Shown here piece after piece: positions 6,074-13,158 of a stretch of DNA of 13,158 nt (positions are counted from its first letter, which is position 1; every line of letters begins with the position of its first letter). A program made the translations under genes and the position numbers. The stretch is from Eggerthella sp. CAG:368 (GTDB lineage Bacteria; Actinomycetota; Coriobacteriia; Coriobacteriales; Eggerthellaceae): the NCBI GenBank assembly GCA_000434775.1, contig FR895483.1, positions 32,935-46,092 on the forward strand, in the 5' to 3' direction. The notes under the pieces are model-generated. The model ran no database searches, was not told the DNA's origin, and saw only the letters and a program-made list of their open reading frames with translations.

Positions 6074-6410
6074 TTGCTTATTCGCATAGTAGCAATTGGA
6101 CTTTTTTCTGAGGGATTTGCAATTTGATAACTTTACGAAATAAAAACGGAGGATATCTATTTGTGAAACTTGTTGTTTTGAAAAATGTTCTGTAGGGGAA
6201 TCGGGTCGATTTTTGGGCGACCTGAAAATATTCGCTTTGGAGTGAACTGATTTTTGCAGGGACATTTAAAACATGTTCACATCATTATTCTCCTGGGCGG
6301 CGTAATTGTCCCTACGAACGGCAGAGAAAAAGCGATAGCTATAGAGAGCCTCGCAGATTGGCTCGCTGTTGTCTTCGCATAGCGGAGGCAAAAAGAGGTC
6401 TACCTAAGAT

Positions 6411-7310
6411 TTATGGGAGAACTCTTTCTGGTGATGTGGTTGTGAACTTGTTCGGAAGACGTTGTTTGCATTCGTAAGCAATTCCAAGCGCAGGTCCCAC
6501 ATGAACGCCAATTACAGGGCTTGCGGGAAGAACTTTTGCTTTCATGTTGGCGATTGGGTTAATGATTTTGTCAGCCCATTCTTCTGCAGGGATTTTTGAC
6601 CCAATGTAGTGAACAACGAGATTTTTTAGACCGTATTGAGCAATGTCTTTTTCAAACACTTTGACCATTTTCTCGAGGGCTTTTTTTTGGGTTCGGGTTT
6701 TTGCTAGGGTTCCAGCTTCTCCGTCTTTTACCGTAAGAATGGGTGAAATGTTAATGAGATGACCAATAAGCGCAGCCGCTTTTCCGATTCTTCCACCCTT
6801 TTCAAGGAAGGTAAGTGATTCGGGTGCAAAAATAAATCTTGAGCAGTGAAGACTTTCCTCTGCAGCTTCAATGCATTGTTCTAAAGACTTACCTTCTTTT
6901 GCTGCTTTTGCAGCAGCAATAACCGCAAAACCCATTTCCATACAATTAGTTGTACTGTCAATGGCTGCATAGGTGAACTCTGGATAGTTCTTGCGTGTTT
7001 CTTGGGCCCCGTGTACGAAACCTTCAAATGTGCCCGACATTTTGCTACTAATAAAAATACCGAGTACTTCTTCGTGCGCTAAGGCATGTTTTTCAAGAGC
7101 ATCTCTCACTTTTTTAGGTGAAGGCTGGCTTGATGTTGGAATGGCGTCTGCCATTTCATAGATATCTTTATAGAAGGCATCAAGATCGGTTTCAGATTCA
7201 ATATACTCAACAGAATTGTGGTTGATGATTAAAGATATAACTTCAATGTTGAGCTCTTCGCAAACGTCTTTGGGAAGAGATGAGGTTGAGTCGGTAATAA
7301 TGCGCACCAT
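6411..7310 (-). CDS. DegV family fatty-acid-binding protein
   Basis: A 299-residue cytoplasmic DegV/EDD-fold protein. The family binds a fatty-acid carboxylate, and in Firmicutes FakB-type members present the fatty acid to the FakA kinase. Visible motifs: RIITDSTSSLP (3-13), PTSSQPSP near residue 57, the acyl-carboxylate-binding SSKMSGT near 87-93, FLEKGGRIG near residue 170 and GVHVGPALG near the end. The chosen ATG gives the canonical family N-terminus and has GAAAGG about 10 nt upstream. The frame is open for 39 further codons that contain the promoter instead. The C-terminal tail past the last motif is about 15 residues longer than usual. No fakA gene is in the window, so a FakB role is only possible. 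Confidence 0.92.
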   Translation of the reverse strand: MVRIITDSTSSLPKDVCEELNIEVISLIINHNSVEYIESETDLDAFYKDIYEMADAIPTSSQPSPKKVRDALEKHALAHEEVLGIFISSKMSGTFEGFVHGAQETRKNYPEFTYAAIDSTTNCMEMGFAVIAAAKAAKEGKSLEQCIEAAEESLHCSRFIFAPESLTFLEKGGRIGKAAALIGHLINISPILTVKDGEAGTLAKTRTQKKALEKMVKVFEKDIAQYGLKNLVVHYIGSKIPAEEWADKIINPIANMKAKVLPASPVIGVHVGPALGIAYECKQRLPNKFTTTSPERVLP

Positions 7311-7388
7311 GGTTTTTGGACCTTTCGTTAGCGTTGCCACGTACCAATGTGATTCAAAGCCACGGCTTCGTTTCCTTTGTCTGTAGTA

Positions 7389-7394
7389 ATTATA
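7389..7394 (-). promoter_or_regulatory. -10 box of the degV promoter
   Basis: A perfect TATAAT on the minus strand (7394-7389) lies about 80 nt upstream of the chosen ATG. The -35 region is poor (CGTTCC at 17-bp spacing). Its position inside the longer open frame supports starting DegV at 7310. Confidence 0.5.
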
Positions 7395-7593
7395 TATGCT
7401 TTTGGACAAAGGAACGGTTTTCGGCAAAGACCTGCGGATGCATCCCCCGGCAGAGTGTAGATGGTAATTTTTACAGGGGAGTATTTTAAGAAATCTTGAT
7501 TAAGAGATAAACGAGCGTAAGAGCAACAGCAAGGTATATTTCGACGTAGGTGAAGTTTGTGGGATAGAAGCTATTGTCAAGCGTAAGTTAAAG

Positions 7594-7609
7594 AGCGACA
7601 ACAATCGCT
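7594..7609 (-). terminator. Weak candidate terminator after the LuxR gene
   Basis: AGCGA and TCGCT pair around a 6-nt loop and are followed on the minus strand by CTTTAAC. The stem is short and the tail poor, so it could also be a chance hairpin. The rest of 7428-7661 holds no gene that I can support. Confidence 0.25.
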
Positions 7610-7661
7610 TCAAAAATGATTCACGCGAAAAAAGAAATACGAAATTCCTTAAGCATTTGTT

Positions 7662-9254
7662 TTATTTCTCTCGAGTATTGAAATACAGGGCGCGTGTAAG
7701 ACCGGCGCGTGTTTGAGTTCCTGTTTTGGTGTAAATGCTCGTTAGGTGGCGCTGTAGCATACGAAGAGATATTCCCATATCTTCCGCTACCTGTTTTAGG
7801 GGTTGCTCATTGGTAGTAACGGCATGCAAGATGTCGACTTCTCGTGGTGTTAGTTTACAGCGAGCAATGAATGCTGCTTGCAGCTCCTCTTGCGATGGTG
7901 TTGTAGTGGCAATTCTCCCTGCTTCAAAGGTTGCTCGTTCGTGTTCGTTTGGCGGAAGACGAAACCATCCTGCGCCAATGAACGTAACAATTACGAACAC
8001 AAAGAGAAGGAGTGAGGCAATCATAACAACGGGAACGCTTGATTGGGTTATGGCAAGAGATGCTCCAGAAATGGTAAATGCGCACAAGTTGTTTGCCGCG
8101 CGTCCCATTCCTGCCCATAGTTGTGGCGTATGCATGCGAGGCGCAAGCTGTAGGAAAATGGTGGTGAAAAATGTTACAAAAAAGCCTGAGCTTAGGTAGA
8201 AGACGATAAGGCCTATTACGGGGCTTGCGCCCGCTTCAACTGCCAAGATGGAAATGGCTGAAAGCGCTGTGATCGCAAACATGATAAAACCCATGTATTG
8301 GCGTTCGCGGATGTCGAATAAGAATCCAGCAACAAGGCTACTTGCGGCAAGGAGCAGCCGTGGCCATGTTTCTACTGAGACTGTCCCTTGTGCATCGGCG
8401 AGGGTAATCACGTTATCAAGGGTTGAAAACATGCAGGCCAACAGCACGATTAGAGCGATAGACCAAAGAGCCTTTGAAAGCGGTTGTTTGGGTAAAGGTG
8501 AGTTTTTAGTTTCAAGAGAGTCGGTGCTCTTTGGTGTGTTCTCTTGGGCGGGATGCTTTGTATCCGGGTTTTTTTCTGGAATACAAAGCACGCAAAGAAA
8601 GATGACTCCAACACTTAAGGTAATAGTTTCAGGCATTCCTGAGGGGATAATAAGGTTGTTAGCGAATTGAAGAAGAATACCTGCGGAATAGGCTGATGCT
8701 GCACCTTTTGCAAGTGATGGACTTCTGTGAAAGAGGTATGCCATATTCCAGTAAGCTTCCGCTCCTAGGCAACCAAACAAGAAAAAGCCAATGCATCCAA
8801 GCGTTTGCATGGTGGCAATGTCGTTTGAGGTTGCTATAACAAAAAGACAAAGTATGATTCCCGCTGCTTCAATTGCTGAAACAATGATTTGTTGAATTTG
8901 TTTCTTAAAAACCTTTGAAATACCCGCATAGGCCAGAAAACCAACAACGCTTGCTCCAAGAATTGCCGCTTGAGCAGAAACAACTTGTTCTGCAGAAGCG
9001 AGGAGTCCCATCTGTCGATCAAAGAAAAATTCACTTCCTAAGAAAGTGAACGTGAAGAGAGCAAGTCCAGCAATCGATCGAAGTAATTTTGCATTAAACG
9101 AGGGCACAGGCGGTTCTTTCGGGTTCGTGATGAGTAAAACGTACGTGTTTGATTGTATAACCAAACTGATATTCGAGGTTTCATCGAGGTGAAAAACATC
9201 TTTCTCGATGGGTGTATGGTTTGGCTTTTTTACGATTTTGGAAGAACAATTCAT
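7662..9254 (-). CDS. LuxR-family regulator with multi-TM N-terminal region
   Basis: A membrane-bound regulator of about 530 residues. The N-terminal 440 residues are mostly hydrophobic, with around a dozen predicted helices in an MFS-like arrangement split by a hydrophilic Pro/Lys/Ser-rich loop. The C-terminal 60 residues (468-525) are a LuxR/GerE helix-turn-helix: LTPREVDIL, then VAEDMGISLRMLQRHL, then IYTKTGTQTRAGL. This architecture is abundant in Eggerthellaceae, where most members have no known signal. The start is uncertain. The frame opens at TTG 9338, upstream of the likely promoter. ATG at 9254 is given here but lacks a ribosome site. GTG at 9107, with GAAAG upstream, would start close to the first TM helix. 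Its divergent neighbour is a secreted surface protein. Confidence 0.88.
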   Translation of the reverse strand: MNCSSKIVKKPNHTPIEKDVFHLDETSNISLVIQSNTYVLLITNPKEPPVPSFNAKLLRSIAGLALFTFTFLGSEFFFDRQMGLLASAEQVVSAQAAILGASVVGFLAYAGISKVFKKQIQQIIVSAIEAAGIILCLFVIATSNDIATMQTLGCIGFFLFGCLGAEAYWNMAYLFHRSPSLAKGAASAYSAGILLQFANNLIIPSGMPETITLSVGVIFLCVLCIPEKNPDTKHPAQENTPKSTDSLETKNSPLPKQPLSKALWSIALIVLLACMFSTLDNVITLADAQGTVSVETWPRLLLAASSLVAGFLFDIRERQYMGFIMFAITALSAISILAVEAGASPVIGLIVFYLSSGFFVTFFTTIFLQLAPRMHTPQLWAGMGRAANNLCAFTISGASLAITQSSVPVVMIASLLLFVFVIVTFIGAGWFRLPPNEHERATFEAGRIATTTPSQEELQAAFIARCKLTPREVDILHAVTTNEQPLKQVAEDMGISLRMLQRHLTSIYTKTGTQTRAGLTRALYFNTREK

Positions 9255-9284
9255 TGAGTAACAATTAAAACACCAGGTTAGCAA

Positions 9285-9348
9285 GTTTGTACATATATAC
9301 GAACCTATTCCTGTGCGGGTAAATCCGAAACAATCCAATTGGTGGATT
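9285..9348 (-). promoter_or_regulatory. Divergent regulatory region: LuxR promoter and two palindromes
   Basis: On the minus strand TTTACC (9323-9318), an 18-bp spacer and TATATA (9299-9294) form a fair sigma-70 promoter for the LuxR gene. The -10 box lies inside an imperfect palindrome, GTTtGTA-N6-TACgAAC (9285-9304, six of seven bases paired). A second, perfect palindrome, AATCCA-N5-TGGATT, lies at 9332-9348. Dyads of this size suit a LuxR dimer. The plus-strand promoter of the surface protein is not obvious; TTGTTG and TATTCC spaced 18 bp near 9357-9386 is a weak candidate. Confidence 0.45.
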
Positions 9349-9476
9349 CTTTTCTTGTTGCAGGGCGCTCATCACTGGTATTCCCGAGTATTTTTTTGAG
9401 CGATTGATGCATATGGGAGGGAATCGAAAAACGCATAGTTTTGTTGAGGGTGAAAGAAAAAGGAGGCGGATGCGTT

Positions 9477-11060
9477 ATGGACAGACAATCAAAGACGACT
9501 CTCTTTTCGAAAGGCTTAGCCTATGGGTCATGCGGAAAACATGCGGAGCGTCAGCGTTTTGGGGTAGATATTCGTTCGGGTTTACCGCGGCGAGCAACGG
9601 CAATGGCGGCAGCGGTGGTGATTAGTGCGGCCCTCATGTGTCCGAATTTGGCGTTTGCAGCCGATTGGGTAAATGTTGATGGAACGCAGTATTCGGACAA
9701 AACCACAGGGGCATCGGGTACGGGCTGGATGTGGGATGGCCAGGATGATCTAAATCTGAATGGCTACATGGGTGGACCTATTAGCGCCCAGGGTGATTTG
9801 GTGGTTAATCTGGCGGGAGAAAATAGTGTTACCAACAATGCTGCGCCCGAAAACAATGCCGGTGCACTCACTGTTGATCAGGGAAATCTTACCATCCAAG
9901 GGGAGGGCACCCTTAATGCTACTGCCGATACCGATGTGATTATGGCAACAGGCGACGGTGAAGCAGGTGGGGATGTAACTATTTCGGGCTCAAAGGTAAA
10001 TGTAAATGCAACGGGGAACGTTAAAAGTGATGGAAATGAACTTCCCTCAACGATCGGAATTTCAACGTATGGTGGAGATGTCGTCATTAAAGATGGGGCT
10101 GATGTGACCATTCAAGTAAATAAGGCTGGTAATACGCGTTTGGGTGCTTCTGGGATTGAGACAACAAATGGCGTGCCTGATACAACGGTAGAGGATGGTC
10201 TGCGCTACACCCACAGTCTTGATGATATTCCCAATAAAGGAGGTAACGTCACAATTGATAACTCCAAGCTTTCTATCACTGCGTCTGACAAGGCAACTGT
10301 TAATGATGGAATTTATACAAGAACTAAAGGAGCTTCAACAACTGTCAGCATCGTTAATGGTTCGAATGTATTAATTAATACCGAACTGGAATTGGGCTTT
10401 GCAACGGGGATTTATGCTTATACAACAGATGATCAATCCCACGTCATCATTAAAGACTCTTTCGTTGATGTGTTCTCGGATTCGAGCACCCCTTATAGCG
10501 TCTCTTATGGTATTAGTTCGCTCAGCGGAAGTGAACATGCGGGTGGATCTATTTTGATTGACAATTCTACCGTAAAGGTTACAAGTAAGGGCGCTGCTGT
10601 TATTGCGGTTAATGGTGTATCCAGTGCTAGTCCTGGATCGGCGCCCTCAAGTACGATTACTATCACGGGAGGGTCAAAGATCCTTGTGCCCGAAGGCGGC
10701 GTTGTGCGTGATTTCAAACTGTTTGATGAGTGGAATCACGATGGAAATAGTGGGTCTTATTGCGAGCTCGGTCAGGTTATTGGTGTTGCGGGAACTGGCG
10801 CGATTGATTCATGGGAAAGTGATGAAATCGCCCGCACGGTAGTTATTGAGAAAGGCGAACCCGTAACACCAGCGTTTGATGATGAGGGGTCTGCTAGTGA
10901 GTCTGCAAATGCTATGCTTTCTACTGCAGATAAATCAGCTGGGTCTTTTGGGTTGGTAAAAACAGGCGATGCCAACGGTGGGCTCGGTATTGTAGCGGCA
11001 ATCGTGGCGGCATTCACTGCTTTTACGGGTTTGTTTGCCTCGCGCAAGCATAAGCTGTAG
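9477..11060 (+). CDS. Secreted beta-helix-like surface protein with sortase-type C-terminus
   Basis: A 527-residue exported protein. The N-terminus is a long signal peptide: a basic region, then a hydrophobic core (about 40-58) and cleavage after AFA at residue 61. The middle is Asn/Thr/Gly/Val-rich with at least four repeats of a GG-polar-hydrophobic-Ile pattern: GGDVTISG (about 164), GGDVVIKD (about 199), GGNVTIDN (about 255) and GGSILIDN (about 355). This suggests a right-handed beta-helix, like the Cthe_2159 carbohydrate-binding family. Near residue 493 is LVKTGD, then a hydrophobic segment and SRKHKL, the layout of a sortase cell-wall sorting signal with Val where Pro is usual. AAAGGAGG precedes ATG 9477 by about 10 nt; ATG at 9470 is out of frame. 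Role probably adhesion or glycan binding (inferred). Confidence 0.85.
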   Translation: MDRQSKTTLFSKGLAYGSCGKHAERQRFGVDIRSGLPRRATAMAAAVVISAALMCPNLAFAADWVNVDGTQYSDKTTGASGTGWMWDGQDDLNLNGYMGGPISAQGDLVVNLAGENSVTNNAAPENNAGALTVDQGNLTIQGEGTLNATADTDVIMATGDGEAGGDVTISGSKVNVNATGNVKSDGNELPSTIGISTYGGDVVIKDGADVTIQVNKAGNTRLGASGIETTNGVPDTTVEDGLRYTHSLDDIPNKGGNVTIDNSKLSITASDKATVNDGIYTRTKGASTTVSIVNGSNVLINTELELGFATGIYAYTTDDQSHVIIKDSFVDVFSDSSTPYSVSYGISSLSGSEHAGGSILIDNSTVKVTSKGAAVIAVNGVSSASPGSAPSSTITITGGSKILVPEGGVVRDFKLFDEWNHDGNSGSYCELGQVIGVAGTGAIDSWESDEIARTVVIEKGEPVTPAFDDEGSASESANAMLSTADKSAGSFGLVKTGDANGGLGIVAAIVAAFTAFTGLFASRKHKL

Positions 11061-11121
11061 GAAGGAATAAATAGCGCGCAATAGAGTAAAGATAAGCGCA
11101 GTTACGCAAAAAGGGTTTTAC

Positions 11122-11160
11122 GAGGCAGTATCTAGGGAGATGCTGCCTCAGTTTGTTTGG
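11122..11160 (+). terminator. Intrinsic terminator of the surface-protein gene
   Basis: An 11-bp stem (11122-11132 with 11139-11149, one G-T wobble) around a TAGGGA loop, followed by AGTTTGTTT, about 60 nt after the surface-protein stop. Good strength and correct polarity. Confidence 0.8.
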
Positions 11161-11263
11161 CTGAAAAAAGTGAGTGACAGAGCAAGGATAATGATAATTG
11201 ATATGCCAAAATACCATACAACTCAAGTCTCATTGCTGCTTATGTACTTATTTTTGCGGTTTG

Positions 11264-11314
11264 CTAAAAAGAGAATCGTCCGAAGCCAACACATAATTGA
11301 CCTCGGACGATTCT
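11264..11314 (-). terminator. Intrinsic terminator of the 3-hydroxyacyl-CoA dehydrogenase gene
   Basis: AGAATCGTCCGA (11272-11283) and TCGGACGATTCT (11303-11314) pair perfectly over 12 bp with a 19-nt loop. On the minus strand the stem is followed by CTTTTTAGC, a clear T-run, about 40 nt after the stop codon. The intervening 11161-11263 stretch shows nothing else I can support. Confidence 0.85.
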
Positions 11315-11350
11315 GAGCTTTAGCAGGATGGTGTTGTGAGGGTTCTAATC

Positions 11351-12283
11351 CTAGTAAAAGCTTTCTCCTTTATCGATCATTTCCTTGAGAAGTTTAGCCA
11401 TGGTTTTGTAGTTATAGGGAAGCATCATCTTCTTAAACAGAGGGTTTAGAAGGCCGGGGACACTTTGGAATTGCAACACAATGTTATATGCGGTAGGCAA
11501 GCCAACGGTGTCGATGATACGAAAAGGTCCTTTTGGTGCTCCCGTACCGTGCTCCCATGCGATGTCAATGCTCTTAGGGTCGCTTACGCCGCTTGCCCAT
11601 AGATCCAGGCCAGAAAGAAGAAACGGTACAAGCATAGAGTTAAGTAAGTAACCGCTCTTTTCCTTGCGCACAGGTAGCGCAATCATGCGAATCTGATTTG
11701 CAAACTCCATCAATTTTTCGAAAGTTTCTTTACTCGTACCGTCATGACCCATTACTTCAGCGGTGTTGTTTTTCCAGATGGAATTAGCAAAGTGCAGTGA
11801 GCCGTATTTTTCAGGGCGACCTGTGAACTTTGCGAATTGGCTTGGCAAGAGCGTGGAAGAATTGGAAGCTAAAAGGGCTTTTTCCGGCAAAAGCGGAGCT
11901 AGTTTTTGATAGACATCGATTTTGGCCTTTGGGTCTTCTGACATGGACTCAATGACAAGATCCGCATCGGAAACTGCTTTAGCCATATCAAGTTCAAGCT
12001 TGAGATTTTTGTAGGCTTGTTCGACCTTAGCTAAACAAACTTCTTTGTTGAAAGGGGCATTGGAATCGGCAATACCAGCACACCAAGCACCGCTGCCATC
12101 CGCCATTCCTTCGATGGCTTCAATATACGATTTATATACGCTATCGATTTTTGGTTGTGTGCGTCCAATTGAGCCTTCACTGCGCAACCAAATAGTCACA
12201 TCGAAACCGCAATATGCGGTCTGGAAGGCAATTTGGCTGCCTAAAACGCCGCCACCTGCTACAACAACTTTTTCAATAGCCAT
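11351..12283 (-). CDS. 3-hydroxyacyl-CoA dehydrogenase family protein (variant)
   Basis: A 310-residue cytoplasmic oxidoreductase of the Hbd/PaaH family, which interconverts 3-hydroxyacyl-CoA and 3-ketoacyl-CoA. The Rossmann motif is GGGVLG (10-15). The four family catalytic residues can be aligned: Ser143 (SNSSTL), His164 (SLHFANS), Glu176 (TAEVM) and Asn215 (GYLLNSMLVPFL). Three things are odd. The usual HFFNP is HFANS. The acidic residue at the end of strand beta-2 that binds the NAD ribose is missing and an Arg follows (IWLRSE), which may favour NADP. There are also about 35 extra residues (36-75) before the next conserved block. It stands alone, with no thiolase, crotonase or acyl-CoA dehydrogenase nearby. 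Start: GAGAGG lies about 9-10 nt before ATG. The substrate may not be a standard acyl-CoA. Confidence 0.88.
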   Translation of the reverse strand: MAIEKVVVAGGGVLGSQIAFQTAYCGFDVTIWLRSEGSIGRTQPKIDSVYKSYIEAIEGMADGSGAWCAGIADSNAPFNKEVCLAKVEQAYKNLKLELDMAKAVSDADLVIESMSEDPKAKIDVYQKLAPLLPEKALLASNSSTLLPSQFAKFTGRPEKYGSLHFANSIWKNNTAEVMGHDGTSKETFEKLMEFANQIRMIALPVRKEKSGYLLNSMLVPFLLSGLDLWASGVSDPKSIDIAWEHGTGAPKGPFRIIDTVGLPTAYNIVLQFQSVPGLLNPLFKKMMLPYNYKTMAKLLKEMIDKGESFY

Positions 12284-12587
12284 GGGAGTGTCCTCTCGTA
12301 GAGCATGTATTGTCGGTAACTAGATTACTCAATTCGCCTTTGAAAAAAAGCGATATTGGTTACTGGCTCCGTGAACGGGGTGAGAGGTTTTGAGGTTTGT
12401 TGGTCTGGATTGTGCAACGATTAGCTCTGTGAAGGTTATCTTCCTGGTATTTTGTTGCTATTGGTAGGAGTTGCGAATACGTACGAATGTGTATAGGTTT
12501 GGATTCTATGCAAGGGCTTTGTTTTCTCTGAGTGCGAGAGAGAGTGTTTCATTGGGTATTGCTAACTTATGTAGTGTTTAATTGTTG

Positions 12588-12621
12588 ATAACGGCACCAA
12601 CCTAGTGGCTGGTGCCGTTAT
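12588..12621 (-). terminator. Hairpin terminator downstream of the TrpB-like gene
   Basis: TAACGGCACCA (12589-12599) and TGGTGCCGTTA (12610-12620) pair perfectly, with one further A-T pair outside and CC/GG inside the loop. It lies about 60 nt after the TrpB-like stop. The minus-strand tail (TCAACAATT) is not U-rich, so termination may be partial. The 12284-12587 stretch, which must hold the dehydrogenase promoter, shows no gene and no clear promoter. Confidence 0.6.
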
Positions 12622-12681
12622 TGCTGTTGTGTTCAGGTAGAGGCATACGCAAAGCAGTGTATTGTTTTGTTGTTCTGTCTG

Positions 12682-13158
12682 TTATTCCAGCGGGAGGCCA
12701 CCTGCAGCTTGGATGCTTTCTACTGCAGGAATGGTTGCAAATCCTGCCTCGAGTTCTTCATCGGTAGGAATGTGGTCTTCCATCTTGCCATTGATAAAGG
12801 CGTCGTAGGCCATCATGTCGAAGTAGCCAGTGCCCGTAAGGCCAAACAGGATAGTTTTCTCTTCGCCGGTCTCTTTGCACTTAAGGGCTTCATCGATTGC
12901 TACCTTGATAGCGTGAGAACTTTCTGGTGCAGGCAAAATGGTCTCGAGCTTAGCAAACTGTACACCTGCTTCAAAGACTTCGGTTTGCTTAACGCTTACC
13001 GCGCGAGCGTAACCATCGTGAACAAGCTTGGAAACAATGGGACTCATGCCGTGGTAGCGCAGGCCGCCAGCGTGGTCTGCGGAAGGAATAAATCCATTAC
13101 CGAGCGTATACATCTTGCACAGAGGGCAGGTTTGGCCCGTGTCGGCAAAGTCGTAGGC
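12682..13158 (-). CDS. TrpB2-like pyridoxal-phosphate enzyme, C-terminal part
   Basis: The last 158 residues of a tryptophan-synthase-beta-like (TrpB2) enzyme; the N-terminus, including the PLP lysine, lies beyond the window. Visible marks are CPLCKMYTLG, HAGGLRYHGMSP (a TrpB2 hallmark that TrpB1 lacks), the ILPAPESSHAI helix and GLTGTGYFDMMAYD, the C-terminal loop near the cofactor. TrpB2 proteins convert indole and serine to tryptophan, or deaminate serine or phosphoserine, and often act without TrpA. There is no trpA or other trp gene visible here. The frame continues unbroken to the window edge, so the ATG at 13113 is an internal Met, not the start. Confidence 0.92.
   Translation of the reverse strand, partial: AYDFADTGQTCPLCKMYTLGNGFIPSADHAGGLRYHGMSPIVSKLVHDGYARAVSVKQTEVFEAGVQFAKLETILPAPESSHAIKVAIDEALKCKETGEEKTILFGLTGTGYFDMMAYDAFINGKMEDHIPTDEELEAGFATIPAVESIQAAGGLPLE

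Noticed and set aside
6017..6265. 83-residue N-terminal extension of the MFS protein
   Set aside because: The Lys/Ser/Asn-rich composition is unlike a transporter N-terminus, and AGGGAGG sits directly before the ATG pair at 6016-6019.
7735..8199. Plus-strand open frame of 154 codons (and a 140-codon one at 8248-8670)
   Set aside because: Both are shadows of the LuxR gene, rich in Arg/Ser/Cys, and lack ribosome sites.
9366..9402. CGCTCA/TGAGCG inverted repeat with a T7 run inside
   Set aside because: The T-run lies inside the loop, not after the stem, and no gene ends just upstream on the plus strand.
10772..11047. Minus-strand open frames within the surface-protein gene
   Set aside because: The frames at 9878-10111, 10505-10717 and 10772-11047 are Pro/Thr/Ala-rich mirror translations of a repetitive gene, without starts of their own.
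11203..11316. Plus-strand 37-codon frame beginning MPKYHTTQVSLLL
   Set aside because: It runs through the dehydrogenase terminator and follows the surface-protein terminator, with only a distant AAGGA; probably chance.
1..13158. tRNA or rRNA genes, CRISPR arrays, insertion sequences
   Set aside because: No T-loop-like TTCGAAT motif in a cloverleaf context, no regularly spaced direct repeats and no transposase-like protein were seen on either strand.

Overview
This window looks like a chromosomal segment of a moderate-GC Gram-positive bacterium, most likely an actinobacterium of class Coriobacteriia (Eggerthellaceae, Cryptobacterium or Atopobium-like). That placement is inferred from gene types: a LuxR-type regulator fused to about twelve membrane segments, a signal-peptide surface protein ending in a sortase-like LVKTGD motif, a DegV protein, an orphan 3-hydroxyacyl-CoA dehydrogenase and a TrpB2-like enzyme. 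No marker gene is present to prove it. Most genes are on the minus strand. Only the WYL regulator, the surface protein and a decayed methionine-synthase fragment read on the plus strand.

Layout. (1) Positions 1-1012, minus: two FluC/CrcB fluoride-channel genes overlapping by 4 bp. The first has an unusual hydrophilic C-terminal tail and the second is cut by the window edge. (2) Positions 1053-1322, plus: the C-terminal remnant of a cobalamin-independent methionine synthase-like (YxjG/MetE type) gene, followed by a run of hairpins. (3) Positions 1582-3055: a small HIRAN-domain protein and a WYL regulator, divergent from a shared region with palindromes and promoter elements. (4) Positions 3052-4262, minus: an unrecognised 207-residue protein and a two-TM potassium channel whose best start is an internal GTG. 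(5) Positions 4700-7310, minus: an MFS transporter, then a DegV protein, each apparently with its own leader. (6) Positions 7662-11060: a membrane-LuxR regulator divergent from a large secreted beta-helix-like, wall-anchored protein. (7) Positions 11351-13158, minus: an orphan 3-hydroxyacyl-CoA dehydrogenase with altered coenzyme and active-site motifs, and the C-terminal part of a TrpB-like enzyme.

The genes do not form one pathway. Three units look functionally coupled: the FluC pair (probably one heterodimeric channel), the HIRAN/WYL divergent pair (a possible stress or defence regulatory unit, with the channel and unknown gene as possible partners), and the LuxR/surface-protein divergent pair (a possible sensor controlling surface display). 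Intrinsic terminators are clear after the surface protein, the dehydrogenase and the TrpB-like gene. I saw no tRNA, rRNA, CRISPR array, insertion sequence or fluoride riboswitch.
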